From assembly GCA_025024175.1 (NCBI GenBank), contig QCXZ01000137.1, positions 63,390,911 to 63,454,910 of the forward strand: a stretch of DNA of 64,000 nucleotides. The letters run 5' to 3'. The position numbers were made by a program, and so were the translations under genes. Below the pieces are notes generated by a model. The model saw only the letters and a list, made by a program, of their open reading frames with translations, made no database searches and had not been told where the DNA came from. Shown here piece after piece: positions 35,999 to 46,853 of this stretch (its first letter is position 1; each line of letters starts with the position of its first letter). This DNA comes from Rhyzopertha dominica (taxonomy: Eukaryota > Arthropoda > Insecta > Coleoptera > Bostrichidae).

Positions 35999-36830
35999 CA
36001 AATGAACCAACATGTTTTGAAACAAAGCGAGTTAGATGATCTTGTAGGAGATTTGAATCGCTCTAAGCAAGCTGCAGAAGAAAACAATATTGCTTTTTGT
36101 TCAGATACTAAAAACTAGTTAATAAAAATGAGCATGAAACAATATGAACCAAGTGATTGACGTTTATTCATTGACACCTCAAAACGTAGCCTAAAATGCA
36201 TCCTCTTACATAATGGATATGAATATGCAAAGGTAGCAATTACTCACAGTACAAAGTTAAAAGAAAAATATTGTAACATCACGTTAGTCTTAAATAAAAT
36301 AAAATACAATGACGGCAAGTGGCAAATTTGTGTTGATTTAAACATGGTTAACATTGTTCTCGGTCAACAAGGTGGTTAGAGTAAGTTTCCCTGTTTTATA
36401 CGTTTTTGAGACAGTAGAGGTACAAAAAAAACATTGGATAAGAGAAAACTGGTGCTTGAGAGAATATATGAATCCTTAGAAGCAAAATATAATTAGAAAT
36501 TCACTTGTAGCCCGCGAAAAAAATTATCTTGCCGCTATTATACGTATGAAACTGGGGATCCTGAAACAGTTCGTTAATGCACTCGATAAAAACCGGAACT
36601 GAACAGAAAAATCGTTATTTTTCACGACTTCCAAATTACATAACTTACGAGACACACATTTTGATTTAAAAATTCTATGAATGAGTTTGAGTTAAAAGCT
36701 TGGACAGCGTTCGTTTCTGTGACATAGAACTTTCTCGGGAATAAAAAATCTGGAAAACCTAAAAGACATTACCGAGGAGCAGAGTCAGTGTATGTATGCA
36801 GCAAAATTATTGCTATTTGGAGAAAGTTTA
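35999..36830 (+). pseudogene. Decayed member of a multicopy insect protein family
   Basis: Plus-strand frames give VLKQSELDDLVGDLNRSKQ (near 36014-36070), then SD*RLFIDTSKRSLKCILL (36155-36210), LKEKYCNITLVLNKIKYNDG, WQICVDLNMVNIVLGQQGG (near 36320-36376), SKFPCFI, LVAREKNYLAA near 36503-36535, LGILKQFVNALDKNRN (36550-36600) and a later FELKAWTAFVSVT*NFLGNKK. I remember this ordered set from a large group of unnamed, repetitive proteins in insect genomes, where a PCFLC-type cysteine motif follows the LLG-Q-x-GG block. Here stops and frameshifts break it. The family is probably transposon-derived but its enzyme class is unknown to me. Confidence 0.72.
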
Positions 36831-39800
36831 TCAGGGAATCAGGAATACGAATATGACGTATGACTATTGCTAGTAACGCCATTAGTAACGTTTTTTTAGT
36901 AAATACACGTGTTTTTCCTGTTCCGAATGTAAATATCAAAAACCAAAGTTGCTCAAAAGCTTTTACTTACATATTTTATTTACCATACAGTATGTAGTAA
37001 GCAATAACAAAAAAAATTCCTGCAACAGATGTACTGTAAACTTGTGTAGCGGAGACAATAGTTAACTTTAATATGTTTGTAACTACAAAAATACTAGACT
37101 TTTAGAAAGCAAAAAAATATGCAATTTATATTAAACTGCCGTACTTGACCTTTTTAGAAAGCTAACTTTCATCACCTAGGTATTTAGTCTATCCACGAAG
37201 GCTAAATTGTCAATTTAAACCCACCATCAACGCAGTGAAGGACACCAGATACGGGAGTATTAAACTTCGTGGTCGCTTGGAAGTAAATTAGCTGGACATT
37301 GGACAGATATTAAAAATAATCCAATTTGTGCCCGCACACACACATTACCTTCATCAGCATGTGGTGATCAAAAGTGACAGTATAAAACGAGAACCTATAC
37401 GAAGTTTCATAATTATCCTGTACACGTTAGTATTTACACGCAGAGTTAATAACGATTCCAGCCTGGTCGGGCATCTGATGGTTTGATGACACTACAGTGG
37501 CGTACTAGCCAACGTATACTTTATAAAAAGGCGCATGTACATGAGAGTTAAATCACAGGACCTACCACATATATTATATATCCTATTAATTTCTTTCGAA
37601 AAGAACTTAGAAGATTCACAAACTACTCATGCATTTTTTCGGAATCATAAAAATAATTGTAATTAATGAAAATATAGGCATTAAAATAAGAATGTCAAAA
37701 CACATTTTAAAACATTTTTTCCTGTGATGCCCGAACCAAAATTTCTAACTTTTATATTTTCAGCAGAAACAAACTGTTTCAACAAAAGCGCTATATTTCA
37801 TGTAATTCTATTTCTTTCACCAAGACCGTGAAACACGAATATAATATATGCAGACAAATCAAATATTGATTGATTTCAATATTTAGAATTACTAAAATCT
37901 GTTTTGTTGTATTGTTCATATCATACCAATCATTTAAAAATTGTGATGTCTTTTTTGAAAAGTTTGAATGCATTTTCGAGCATGTTGTTCTTTTAGCACC
38001 CAGACATGACTATCAATACTCGTAGAATGCTATATATAATCAGAGTGTAGGCCACAATAAATAAAATAATCCTTTTTAACTAAATGCCGAGTTTTCAGAG
38101 CTGTTTGGCTGCTTCTTCGGGGCCTAAGATCTATTATTTACTTTATTTGTAACTCCACACATAAACTTACTTGTAGTTATTGCTTATACAAGTGGGCTCA
38201 AGAGGAACACATCATCAAATTAACTACGGGATAACAGGAAACTAACAAATTCATGATAACATTTAGAAAAATAAGATCTGATCGCTTTATATCGAATGAT
38301 AGTATTATTTGCTATGAAGTAAGTGGCAAAGTTAACAATGTTTGCAACAATTCTAGTTTTATTGCATATCAGTCATATAAACATTTTGAAACAGGGGGGT
38401 TTTTAACTAATATACATTTTAGCAATCTGGGGACTATATGACACGCCAGAAGTAGATAAGTTAAGTCCATGAATTGAAGAATACGAGAGCCCCTTTAGAA
38501 ACACCAAATATAACCTACCGGAGCGCTTGAACCCACCAACAGATTATAACAAATTCTTTTTAAACATATCTGTAAGAGACAATGTTCCTGGTCAGCAATT
38601 AATAAATAATTTCATGAACAAAACAACACCGGTTAACACAGAATTTGAATTTAGCTTTACCCATAATGCAAAATATCTAAAACCATAATATAAATTTAAA
38701 CTAATGTGTGTGGTTATCACAGTATAAATTTTAATTAATACCTGCATTGGTTTTCACTGGTTTTTGTACACTAGTAGCTGGAAAAAAATCCATAGTAATT
38801 CCCATTCCCATAATTAATAAACCTTTAGAAGGCTTATTAGCTTCTCCAAAGTCCTTGAAAAATTTATGTCTTCACCACATGTAAGCGAGATTCACTTGCT
38901 TCTCAATGTCGAAAAGCGTATAGTTGCAAGGGATCGCTTCTAAATATTGCTGATAATAGTCTGTCACCTTCGTCATTTTAAAACCTTTTTTTGTGGTTCA
39001 TATCGTCCAAGCGGAAAGACACACCAGTACAAGGATCAAAAAACACATCTGACATGCCGTTCACTAGCAGTGAAACAAGTCAGCAATACCAGAACACCAT
39101 GTAACTCGGGGAGACGTTAAAGCTCATAAGAAAAGCACACGCTTCTTGGCAAAAAAAGCAAACGATCTAGACCTAGAAGAAGAGGAGAATGAATGCTAGA
39201 CCAGGCTGCGACTTCAATTTCAGAGCTACTTCTGAGTAAGATATTAGTGTGGAAAAGTCAGGTGTAAATAGTCTACGACGTGGCAATCAAGTTATAAATA
39301 GCAATATATATTAAAACTATAAAAGCTTAAAGTGAAACTAAAGATTTTTTCTGAACAACATCATCCTTAGAAGTTGACACTAACTCAACCGCTAGACCAA
39401 TTTAGTAATGCTGAATGTTTGAGCCTTGTTGAGACTCTTATTTTAAAAGCAACAAGTAAGTCTTCTGGATGTAATGTACTCAAATGAATTTTTTTCGCTT
39501 TTGAGTTGTTGATATTAAGGAAAAATTAAGTCCCTGCACGTGTAATGTTCAAGGCGTCATTACAAAGGGTAATTTGAATTTATTCTGTGAAAAAGAAAAT
39601 GGATGAATCAGTGCTGAAGAGTTTTAGTTTTTAGTTTTATGGCAAAAATGGCCAGTGTGCCTTACTAAGAAAATATGTATACACCAACTGCATCACTATT
39701 TGGAAATCTAACAAAGCACTGAACAATTCGAAAAGAATAAATTGGGTAGGGTCGAAAAATTGTCTGCAAGATGCCACTAGCCTTCGGTTTGACTATATCA

Positions 39801-39840
39801 ACTGCAATTAATGAACAATATTTGTAGTATCTCCTCACGT
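36830..39840. other. AT-rich stretch without recognisable features
   Basis: Both strands were read. Frames near 37791-37973 and 38253-38441 show no motif, and no inverted repeats stood out. Confidence 0.45.
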
Positions 39841-40260
39841 TTGTGCAGTTACAGAAGTGGCTACTGCTTGCTGCTGGTCAATTTTGCTAGTCGACCGACG
39901 CCACTGACCATCCTCGTCGCGCTGTAATATTAAAACCAGCAGTTCATCCTGCGACCGCCATATTCGACCAAAGCTGACTAATCAGCACGTTTTATTCCAA
40001 TTTGAACACACCGTCCATGTCATTGATCATTAAAGCCATCTCGGCCGTTACATATTTCAAAGCGTAATGCGAGCGTGCAAACGTTTTAGATGACCGGCGT
40101 GCAGCAAATCGGTTTTCAAAAGCGATTTGTTGGTAAATTCCACCGGACAATGCATCTCCGAGAAAGGAGCAAGCGCATTTATGGAGAACGCGAGTTTTCT
40201 ATTATGGACGTTGCTATTTATAGAATTCTTAATAAAGCAAATTGACACTCACCCACTGCG
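39840..40260. promoter_or_regulatory. GC-richer island, candidate conserved non-coding element
   Basis: Balanced block with GGTCAATTTTGC near 39876 and GAACGCGAG near 40183. No coding domain was seen. Confidence 0.3.
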
Positions 40261-40799
40261 TGCAGCGCTGTCTCACCTGGAATAGAAACAAATTCTTTAT
40301 AATAACTACTGGTAAGCTGAAAGGATTTAAATCAACGTAAAACACAAAAAAGAATAGTTGCAGTATTAAACTTAAAAAATCGACTAAAATCGTAGAGTAT
40401 TTATTAGGTACATAAATAACTAATGAGAATAATTCTCCAAATAAATGTTTATTCAACAACAATTTAACAACTTTGTACCACTACCCCTTAAGGGTTGCAG
40501 GTTTCTTGAGCCATGTAAGCAAAGCATACTATAAGAAGACTGGACGTTTCTTAGATATTTATAATCTTTTGGCTTCTGAGCTACGTAGACTGGAGTCATG
40601 CCTGGAGAGTATGATGAGTGCTGCAATGTCTGTTCCAAATCCAAGCATTTATTCTTCTGAAAAATTTGCTACGGCCTGTGAGGTTTTCCCCTGCGCGATA
40701 TGTATTTTCCAATCACTTGGAATAAATATTGCAGTTTGTCGCCCTTTCATTGCATTTACTGTACAAAAGACTTTTGGTGTCTGTCATGGCATCTATCTG

Positions 40800-42480
40800 G
40801 CGAGATAATTCAACTTTCCGTGGCCTTCTCAGCTCTTTGATATACTATTACTTTTAAGCTAATACAAATGCATAAAAAAGTTCAGATCTTAGTTAGACCA
40901 ACTCTAAGGCTAAGGACTAATCGACTTCTTGCTATACTATCTAACCGTAAGGCAATGAGCGACTAAAATCATTTGCAAACATAAGCATGCTCTTCGGCAA
41001 CCCTGATGATAGCGATTTGTTCAACTTTCTAAAGGCGCTCTTCTCTTTTTTCGTTTTCAAACCCAAATTTTCACTTGAACTGTAGTAAATGTAAATTGGT
41101 CGTTTTGGCCAAGCACGAACTCGTAGTTTAATAAATTACTACTTTTTTGCTATTTTCTATCTTCCGAAAGCGAAATAAACGAGAAGCTATACAGAATGAA
41201 CAACGAAACATGTTCCTATAGTACTAGCAAAAATAATAAGTATATAAATAAATATATAATTTCTAAAGGAGTTTTCGCTAGGTACTTAAATATCAAAGCA
41301 TTAACAGTCACGTCTCAAACAATACTACGTTTTAAATATCATAAATAAAAATATAAACAATATACAAAGTCACTAGAAGAATAGTTTGATCAAACGTTGT
41401 TGCTAAGGTGCTATTACATCATATTAGCTGAAAAAAGGTTAGCCTAATAGATTCCAACGTGCAGGCCATACTACCAGCTTATCCCGATCTGTCATAAAAC
41501 TTTTTGAGCAAGCTTCAATCTACGAAGTATAGCTCCGTCCGAATTCGACATTTGACAGATCAGCCAACTTTCTCACAAAAATATAATCTCATCTATTTAA
41601 ATGCATAAATGTCTAAACTGTTGCGTTGCCAGTCTGAGAATGGCCAGTTCTTTTTATACTTGAACTTTTGTCAGAACTTCACATAATATGTAGATGACAA
41701 TTTTGGGGTTGAATAATGACAGGGAGGACTTTCTACAACAACAAATTTTACAAATGCATGTTACGTTACAGTAATTAAAACTGTGCCAACGATAATGCAC
41801 TTCTGCATTGCATTTCCAAAATTATGGATATACCTGAACCTTTTGCACAAAATTTCAAAAAAAAATTTGTTGTTGTCAGCCCCTATGATTCATAAAGGTT
41901 ACTCTAATCTCTAAAATATAATAATTAAATGCATCTTTACCTGCTTACATGAGGACTAGTTGAAGTGTTAGATAAAACTCGTAGGGTATGGAGTTCGTTT
42001 GTTTTTTTGTCTCTTTCGTTCTTCGTGTTTTAGTTTAAAATTTTCTAAACCACATTAAATATAGTACCTACTTTTTGTGAAGTAAACCATCAAGTTTAAT
42101 TCAAATTTGTTTTTCTAGATTTTTTTATACCAATTTGTTATACGAATTGTTGATATATTTCTCCAATAGGGTACCCGCCATTATATTACTATGTCGCGTA
42201 GGAAACTCGCAGTTGATAACAGATCTCTAATTTAGTGGAATACTTCACAAATAAAAAACATTATAGACCACATATAGCGATCACTCCCTGTAACCCAGCT
42301 TGTAGTGGATGCGCTAAAATTGATACCAAAAAGGTTCTTGGCTCATCTGAATTTAAGTTGCACCAACAAATTTTCTATATCAGTTTTGTGTCCTTCAGCT
42401 CGAATCTTAATATTCTTATTAGACTACTATGTTCTCTTGTATTGCATTTTCGACTAAAGCTACCTTAACAACAAGAAGAC
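40800..42480. other. AT-rich stretch without recognisable features
   Basis: Nothing recognisable. Short frames have no support. Confidence 0.45.
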
Positions 42481-42960
42481 TTCCTCCCCACCCTCACATT
42501 TCAAAACATGTCAACTGGACCCGGACCAGAATCGACTGTGGTTATTTCAGCGCACCACCCTCCTGATATCCCATTAGAGTTCTCACATTTAAAGTTCGAA
42601 AGAAACCGCGGGGCTGAAAGTTGGCACTTAACTCGTCAGGAGAAGGGATTAACCCACCCCCGTCCCCAGGGGACGATCACCTGCGACAATCAAACGCGAC
42701 CTCATCCTCGAAGACAAACAAAACGAACGCCCATAAAACTAAATAAGTGCTTAATTCCTGTTCCGACCGATTCGAATCTAAAATGCAAATTTAGATTAGG
42801 GAGCACAAGGCGCGCTCCGGCAACTTTAAAGCTGCAGGACAAACATGGACACACCTAAATCCATAACCGTTCGCCTGCGAGGGGATTATCGACGGACTGA
42901 TTGAGCCTTGGAGCTTGAGAAAGAGTTCGGAGTATATATAGCTCCTGTTTGGAAAAGCGC
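42480..42960. promoter_or_regulatory. GC-richer island, candidate conserved non-coding element
   Basis: A block with a 116-codon plus-strand frame (42508-42858). The product is rich in P, H, R and T with no predicted fold I recognise, so I favour non-coding sequence. It also has CATTAGAGTTC near 42572 and CTAAATTTGCATT-type motifs near 42780 on the minus strand. Confidence 0.35.
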
Positions 42961-43199
42961 GCTTCCATCACTGAGGCGGAAATAATCAGTTTCCACTAAA
43001 ACAATGTTTTGTATATCTTTCATGTACTGGAACAAACCAAATAAAATATCCGAGTGGACAGTATAAAAAAGGAGGCTGCATAAGTATTTTAAATAACTGC
43101 GTTTACTTAGACGTCCCCAAAGAATGTACTGTAACTCACACTGAAAATAAAGAATATCAAAAGAAATAACAAATCTCGTAACTATAGCTTCTCTGAACA

Positions 43200-43680
43200 A
43201 TACAGCAAAATGGGCGTAGCGTGGCCCCAGTTATGCTCAAGCATATAATAGTGTCTGGCGTAGAGTCCCGTTATTGATGCCAACAAGGAGGTCCCCAAAA
43301 TCTATTTATTTTATGTTCCCGCCGCGTAAATTTCAATGAGAAGGGTGCGTGGCCGTAATCGAAATGAAGGAACCGTTTAATTGCGGTACATTTTAAAAAG
43401 TCCATCCGGGGCATCATTTAATTACCGGTTAACAACACCCCGGATGCGTAGTTACCATTGTCGTAACGCAACAAACGACCAATAAAGCCATTCGTGCATT
43501 TTAACTGGAGAGGTCTCGCGCAGATCAATTTTAAAGACCGTCTCTCGATGGGCCTAAACATCAAATGTAATAATTACAAGTGGAATGGGTCAACAGCAGC
43601 TAAAAAGGAAGATGTCGAGTAAAAACCCAAGACGCTTAACACTGATAACACCAATACATGTACAAGGCAACTCAGAATCG
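43200..43680. promoter_or_regulatory. GC-richer island, candidate conserved non-coding element
   Basis: Contains GTTTAATTGCGG near 43375 and ATTTAATTACCGGTTAAC near 43416. It is separated from the preceding island by about 250 bp of AT-rich DNA; the two may be one unit. Confidence 0.35.
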
Positions 43681-44580
43681 ATAAAGAACTTTGAGTAGCA
43701 ACTCATACTACTCTGGTCGGTGCTTGGTAATAAAACCTTTGTGAAGGGTGACATGCAACAAAACATATCCTCTGCGCGATTTCTTCACTGGTAAGATCTG
43801 ATTGTTTAAAAACTTCAGTAACTTGAACCATTTGTAAAAGTTTTTTCAACGCTGGACAACAATTCATCTTTACTAGGCTATACAGGAAGGAAGCTGTATA
43901 TCGCACCCAGTAAAGGCATCAATCACAACTTTTATAACGTCATTTTTGAATGAAATGGTTGAAACACTATTATTACGCACACATTCCTTTCCGTTTCTTT
44001 TCTTTCAATATTCAAAATCGATCTGAATATTGCTTTCAGCAAATTCTTATAAAGCTTTGAGGAACTAATTGATCATATTAAAACTAATGGCAACATCAGT
44101 TGAAACACGAATTTTGGAAGGAATACGTCTTTCTAAGTATTTTGTTCCAGTGTGTTTGGATTAGATTTTTATTTATTAATTATTAGTGCAATTTTTGTTT
44201 CTAGCGTTCTAATATGAGGGAAAATGAATAGGCGGTGTCACTCAAACCAGAGCATTTTGTTTAATTAAAGAATTCCAAGATTATAGAAGCTCAAAAACCA
44301 ACCTGTATTCAAAGATACCTGCTGGGAATCAAATAAAGATTTTCATAGTTTTTAGGTCACAAAACGTTGGACCCAGGGCTCTCGTAATTTTTTCGTTAAA
44401 GTTAACTATTTCTGAGCACGATTGCCATAAGGTAGAAATTTAATCGAAATGTAACTAATCGAGTAAACGACTATCATGTTGACATTTTGTACTAGCTATT
44501 CAATTGTTATCGGTAAAGTTACGGTTATTTTTATTAGCTGCTACAATGGGACCGTTTTGAAAACTAAAGAAGAAATCAGC

Positions 44581-44833
44581 CAGTGGCGTAGCACCCCCCC
44601 CCGCCGCAGGAACTGTACTATCTTAATTTTGGAATAGTAGCTTTTTTACATTTAACAGCACAAATTTGTTGCAAACTATTGGTTTGTCACATAATAAGCA
44701 TTTTAGCAAATTAAACATTAAAATTTAAATCACACCTCTTCTGGTTTTTTCTTGTGTTTGTACTTAACATTTTTCTTGTGTTTGGAACTTTGCCCCCCCC
44801 CCCCCCCAAGTTAATTTTCTGGCTACACCACTG
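44581..44833. mobile_element. Small element with CAGTGGCGTAGC ends
   Basis: The left end CAGTGGCGTAGC (44581-44592) is mirrored by GGCTACACCACTG (44821-44833). Flanking AGC and GCT extend the pairing to 15 bp. Inside both ends lie C-rich tracts, including C15 at 44793-44807, so mononucleotide expansion has occurred. CAGTGGCGTAGC-type ends are frequent on insect DNA transposons as I remember them. No coding capacity and no certain target duplication. Confidence 0.7.
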
Positions 44834-45520
44834 GCTCGAGATAATTGGTAAATAATTTCCATTCGTCATTGTTATTACATGTTTTTGATAAGTTTTTGAA
44901 CACTATCGTGCTTTGTGTAGTACAAATCCAGATTTGTCAAACTTTAACACACTAGTGGTCTTTTGCTTATGTGTTTTGGACCTGTGCTGGTAGTATAGAT
45001 CCAGATTCGCAACCCTGAGAACTCTATGCTAACTTAGTGGTGGTCGGAAAAGAGCGACTTTTTTTTCATTTTTCAACATCTTGTAAACCACAGACTTTTG
45101 TCGAAGAAATATACTAACCTTTTCTAAAACAGATCAAATTTTCCACAGAACGGGACCAAGCTCTTCAAAGATTAAAAAAAAATAGTTTTTGCCCTGTTCA
45201 AAGTTGAATATCAGCGAAATAACGTGTCTCACATTAAAAGCCGTCAGAAAGGAATCTTTAGGTAGTTCATCAAGCTTTCGTTTGAGCTCAGGTAGGTGAT
45301 GGTAGCTTTAGCGGTCTCTTCAAGAATGACAAAAAAACAAAAGACGAGGACAGGCTTTTTTGGCTGAATGTTAAGTAACACCGCTTCATGCATTAGAAAA
45401 GGGGGTCATAGAGGACGTATGGCTGCTTTTTGTTACCTTTCTGGAATTAAATGTTGTCAATATGGGAGCCCAAACCATTTAGCAAGACCTGCGTGTCCCC
45501 GTCTTCTCCGATGACGTTGG

Positions 45521-45693
45521 CCAGTGGAGGCAGCTTTGGTGATGGCAGTTTAATCATATTTCATAAAAATTTAAAGTCAATGCATAATAAACAAACATTT
45601 TATTCAAACCATGAGAAATATTTTAAGCGGAGGGGCTATGGAAAAGTTCTGGGGGGGCTCAGCCCCCCAAGCCCCCCTTAGCTACGCCCATGA
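45521..45693. mobile_element. Decayed related element with a GC hairpin
   Basis: The right end AGCTACGCCCATGA (45680-45693) resembles the complement of the 44581 element's ends. A degraded partner CCAGTGGAGGCAGCTTTGG lies at 45521-45539. Near the right end GGGGGGGCTCAGCCCCCC forms a strong hairpin (about 45650-45667). It abuts the transposase relic that begins at about 45694. Confidence 0.5.
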
Positions 45694-46385
45694 ATCATTA
45701 ATATTGTTTATGGTATTGCTAATGGTAAGTGCTTAGAAGCGTCTAGAAGATTTAGTGAAAAGTATCCTGAACATGCGACTACTCATCATACGCTGTTTGC
45801 ACGGTTTCATCAACGACTACACATGCAAAAAGCAAATATGCTCGTGATCGCCAACACGAAATGAAAAACCAGCATTGGATGTAGCAGTTTAATTTAATTT
45901 AATCGATGAGCAACCAGATAGCAGTACTGGACAAAAAATTGGTTAGCAAATACATCTTAATAATAAAGAAGGTATTTGCGATCTCAAAAGAACAGCTTTT
46001 GTATGCTTACAATATACAACAAGTCCAAGCATTGAAACCACGAGATTTTCCGAATCATCTTCCAATTGGAAATGATTGGACAAAATCCTGATTTTTTGCA
46101 GCGGGTCTTATATGCAAACGAGTCAATTTTTTTAGGGAGGCGATTATTAGTTGTCAAAACGACACAGGGACTCGCATGCTATACTTAAGGAGTTGAAGCT
46201 CATCATTATTAACAAGTAAATGCCTATAGGGTTGAATTATTGTGGATAAATTTTATTTAGGTGTTAAGAGCAATGTGTCTTGTTATTTCTTAATTAATGA
46301 AATATATCCAACTCGCTGGATAGATTGAGGCGGATCCCCGTTTTGGCAAGCTCGACCCCCGAATTAAATTTAAAAACTTTGATAT
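45694..46385 (+). pseudogene. Transposase relic, left part, interrupted by the gypsy element
   Basis: Plus-strand frames read IVYGIANGKCLEASRRFSEK (from 45702), then HTLFARFHQRLH and AYNIQQVQALKPRDFPNHLP (near 45990-46050). After a frame change come PDFLQRVLYANESIF (near 46085-46130) and NEIYPTRWID*GGSPFW (near 46297-46347). This order matches a mariner-like transposase family with an N-terminal YG..NGN.R.A...Y..R(F/Y)P.R domain, the same family as the minus-strand copy at 57198-58780. ANESIF is the first catalytic block with D changed to N. The reading stops at the gypsy insertion point and resumes at 51415. It is dead by stops, frameshifts and the insertion. Confidence 0.85.
46382..46385. 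repeat. Target-site duplication (ATAT), left
   Basis: ATAT directly precedes the left LTR and is repeated at 51411-51414 after the right LTR. A 4-bp duplication is typical of Ty3/gypsy integration. Confidence 0.85.
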
Positions 46386-46822
46386 TGTTACGGAATTCGT
46401 GTTCGAAAATTCTGGATTTCTGATTTAAAACACTTTATTTAACAGTTCAAAACACTAACAAGCACTATTCACAATTACTTTAACAATTAACAAACTTTAC
46501 TCAACTATACACTACTTTCAAAAACACTACAGTTTTACTTATATCACTTTACAACGCTTAAATCTCACTTTCCGTCACTTTCAAAACTCGCGCTCGTTCA
46601 TAGACTGTCTAACTCTCTCACACTTCCGTCTCTGGCCGCTTATATATCCGCAGACTCCCCACTTACTTGGCGTGTCTGGCACATTCGCGAAGGCTCTCGA
46701 TTTCGAACCTTCCTAGACTTTACTAGAGCCTTTCGCATCGATTAATCTCGAACACTCTAGCACGTCGGGTTGCCTGCCCACAGGCGTTGAGCGGGCCGTG
46801 ATACCACTGACTCTCCGTTGCA
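46386..46822 (-). repeat. 3' LTR of the gypsy element
   Basis: 437 bp, beginning TGCAACGG and ending CCGTAACA on the element strand (TG...CA). It contains TATATAAG (reverse complement at 46639-46646) and a downstream AATAAA (reverse complement at 46434-46439). It matches 50974-51410 over its full length. Confidence 0.97.
46434..46439 (-). terminator. Poly(A) signal in the 3' LTR
   Basis: AATAAA on the minus strand, about 50 bp before the end of the LTR. It would define 3' processing of the element transcript. Confidence 0.7.
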
Positions 46823-46836
46823 CTACCCCCTCCTTA
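46823..46836 (-). other. Polypurine tract (plus-strand primer)
   Basis: On the element strand TAAGGAGGGGGTAG directly abuts the 3' LTR. This is the usual place for the RNase H-resistant primer of second-strand synthesis. It lies about 18 bp after the pol stop codon. Confidence 0.85.
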
Positions 46837-46853
46837 AAGACTGATCGTCCCGA

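Noticed and set aside
40473..40808. 111-codon plus-strand frame with many cysteines
   Set aside because: No family recognised. The antisense reading with HSSYSPGMTP looked mariner-like for a moment but the flanking motifs are missing.
42508..42858. 116-codon plus-strand frame
   Set aside because: The product is a mix of P, H, R and T residues without recognisable structure; treated as part of a non-coding island.
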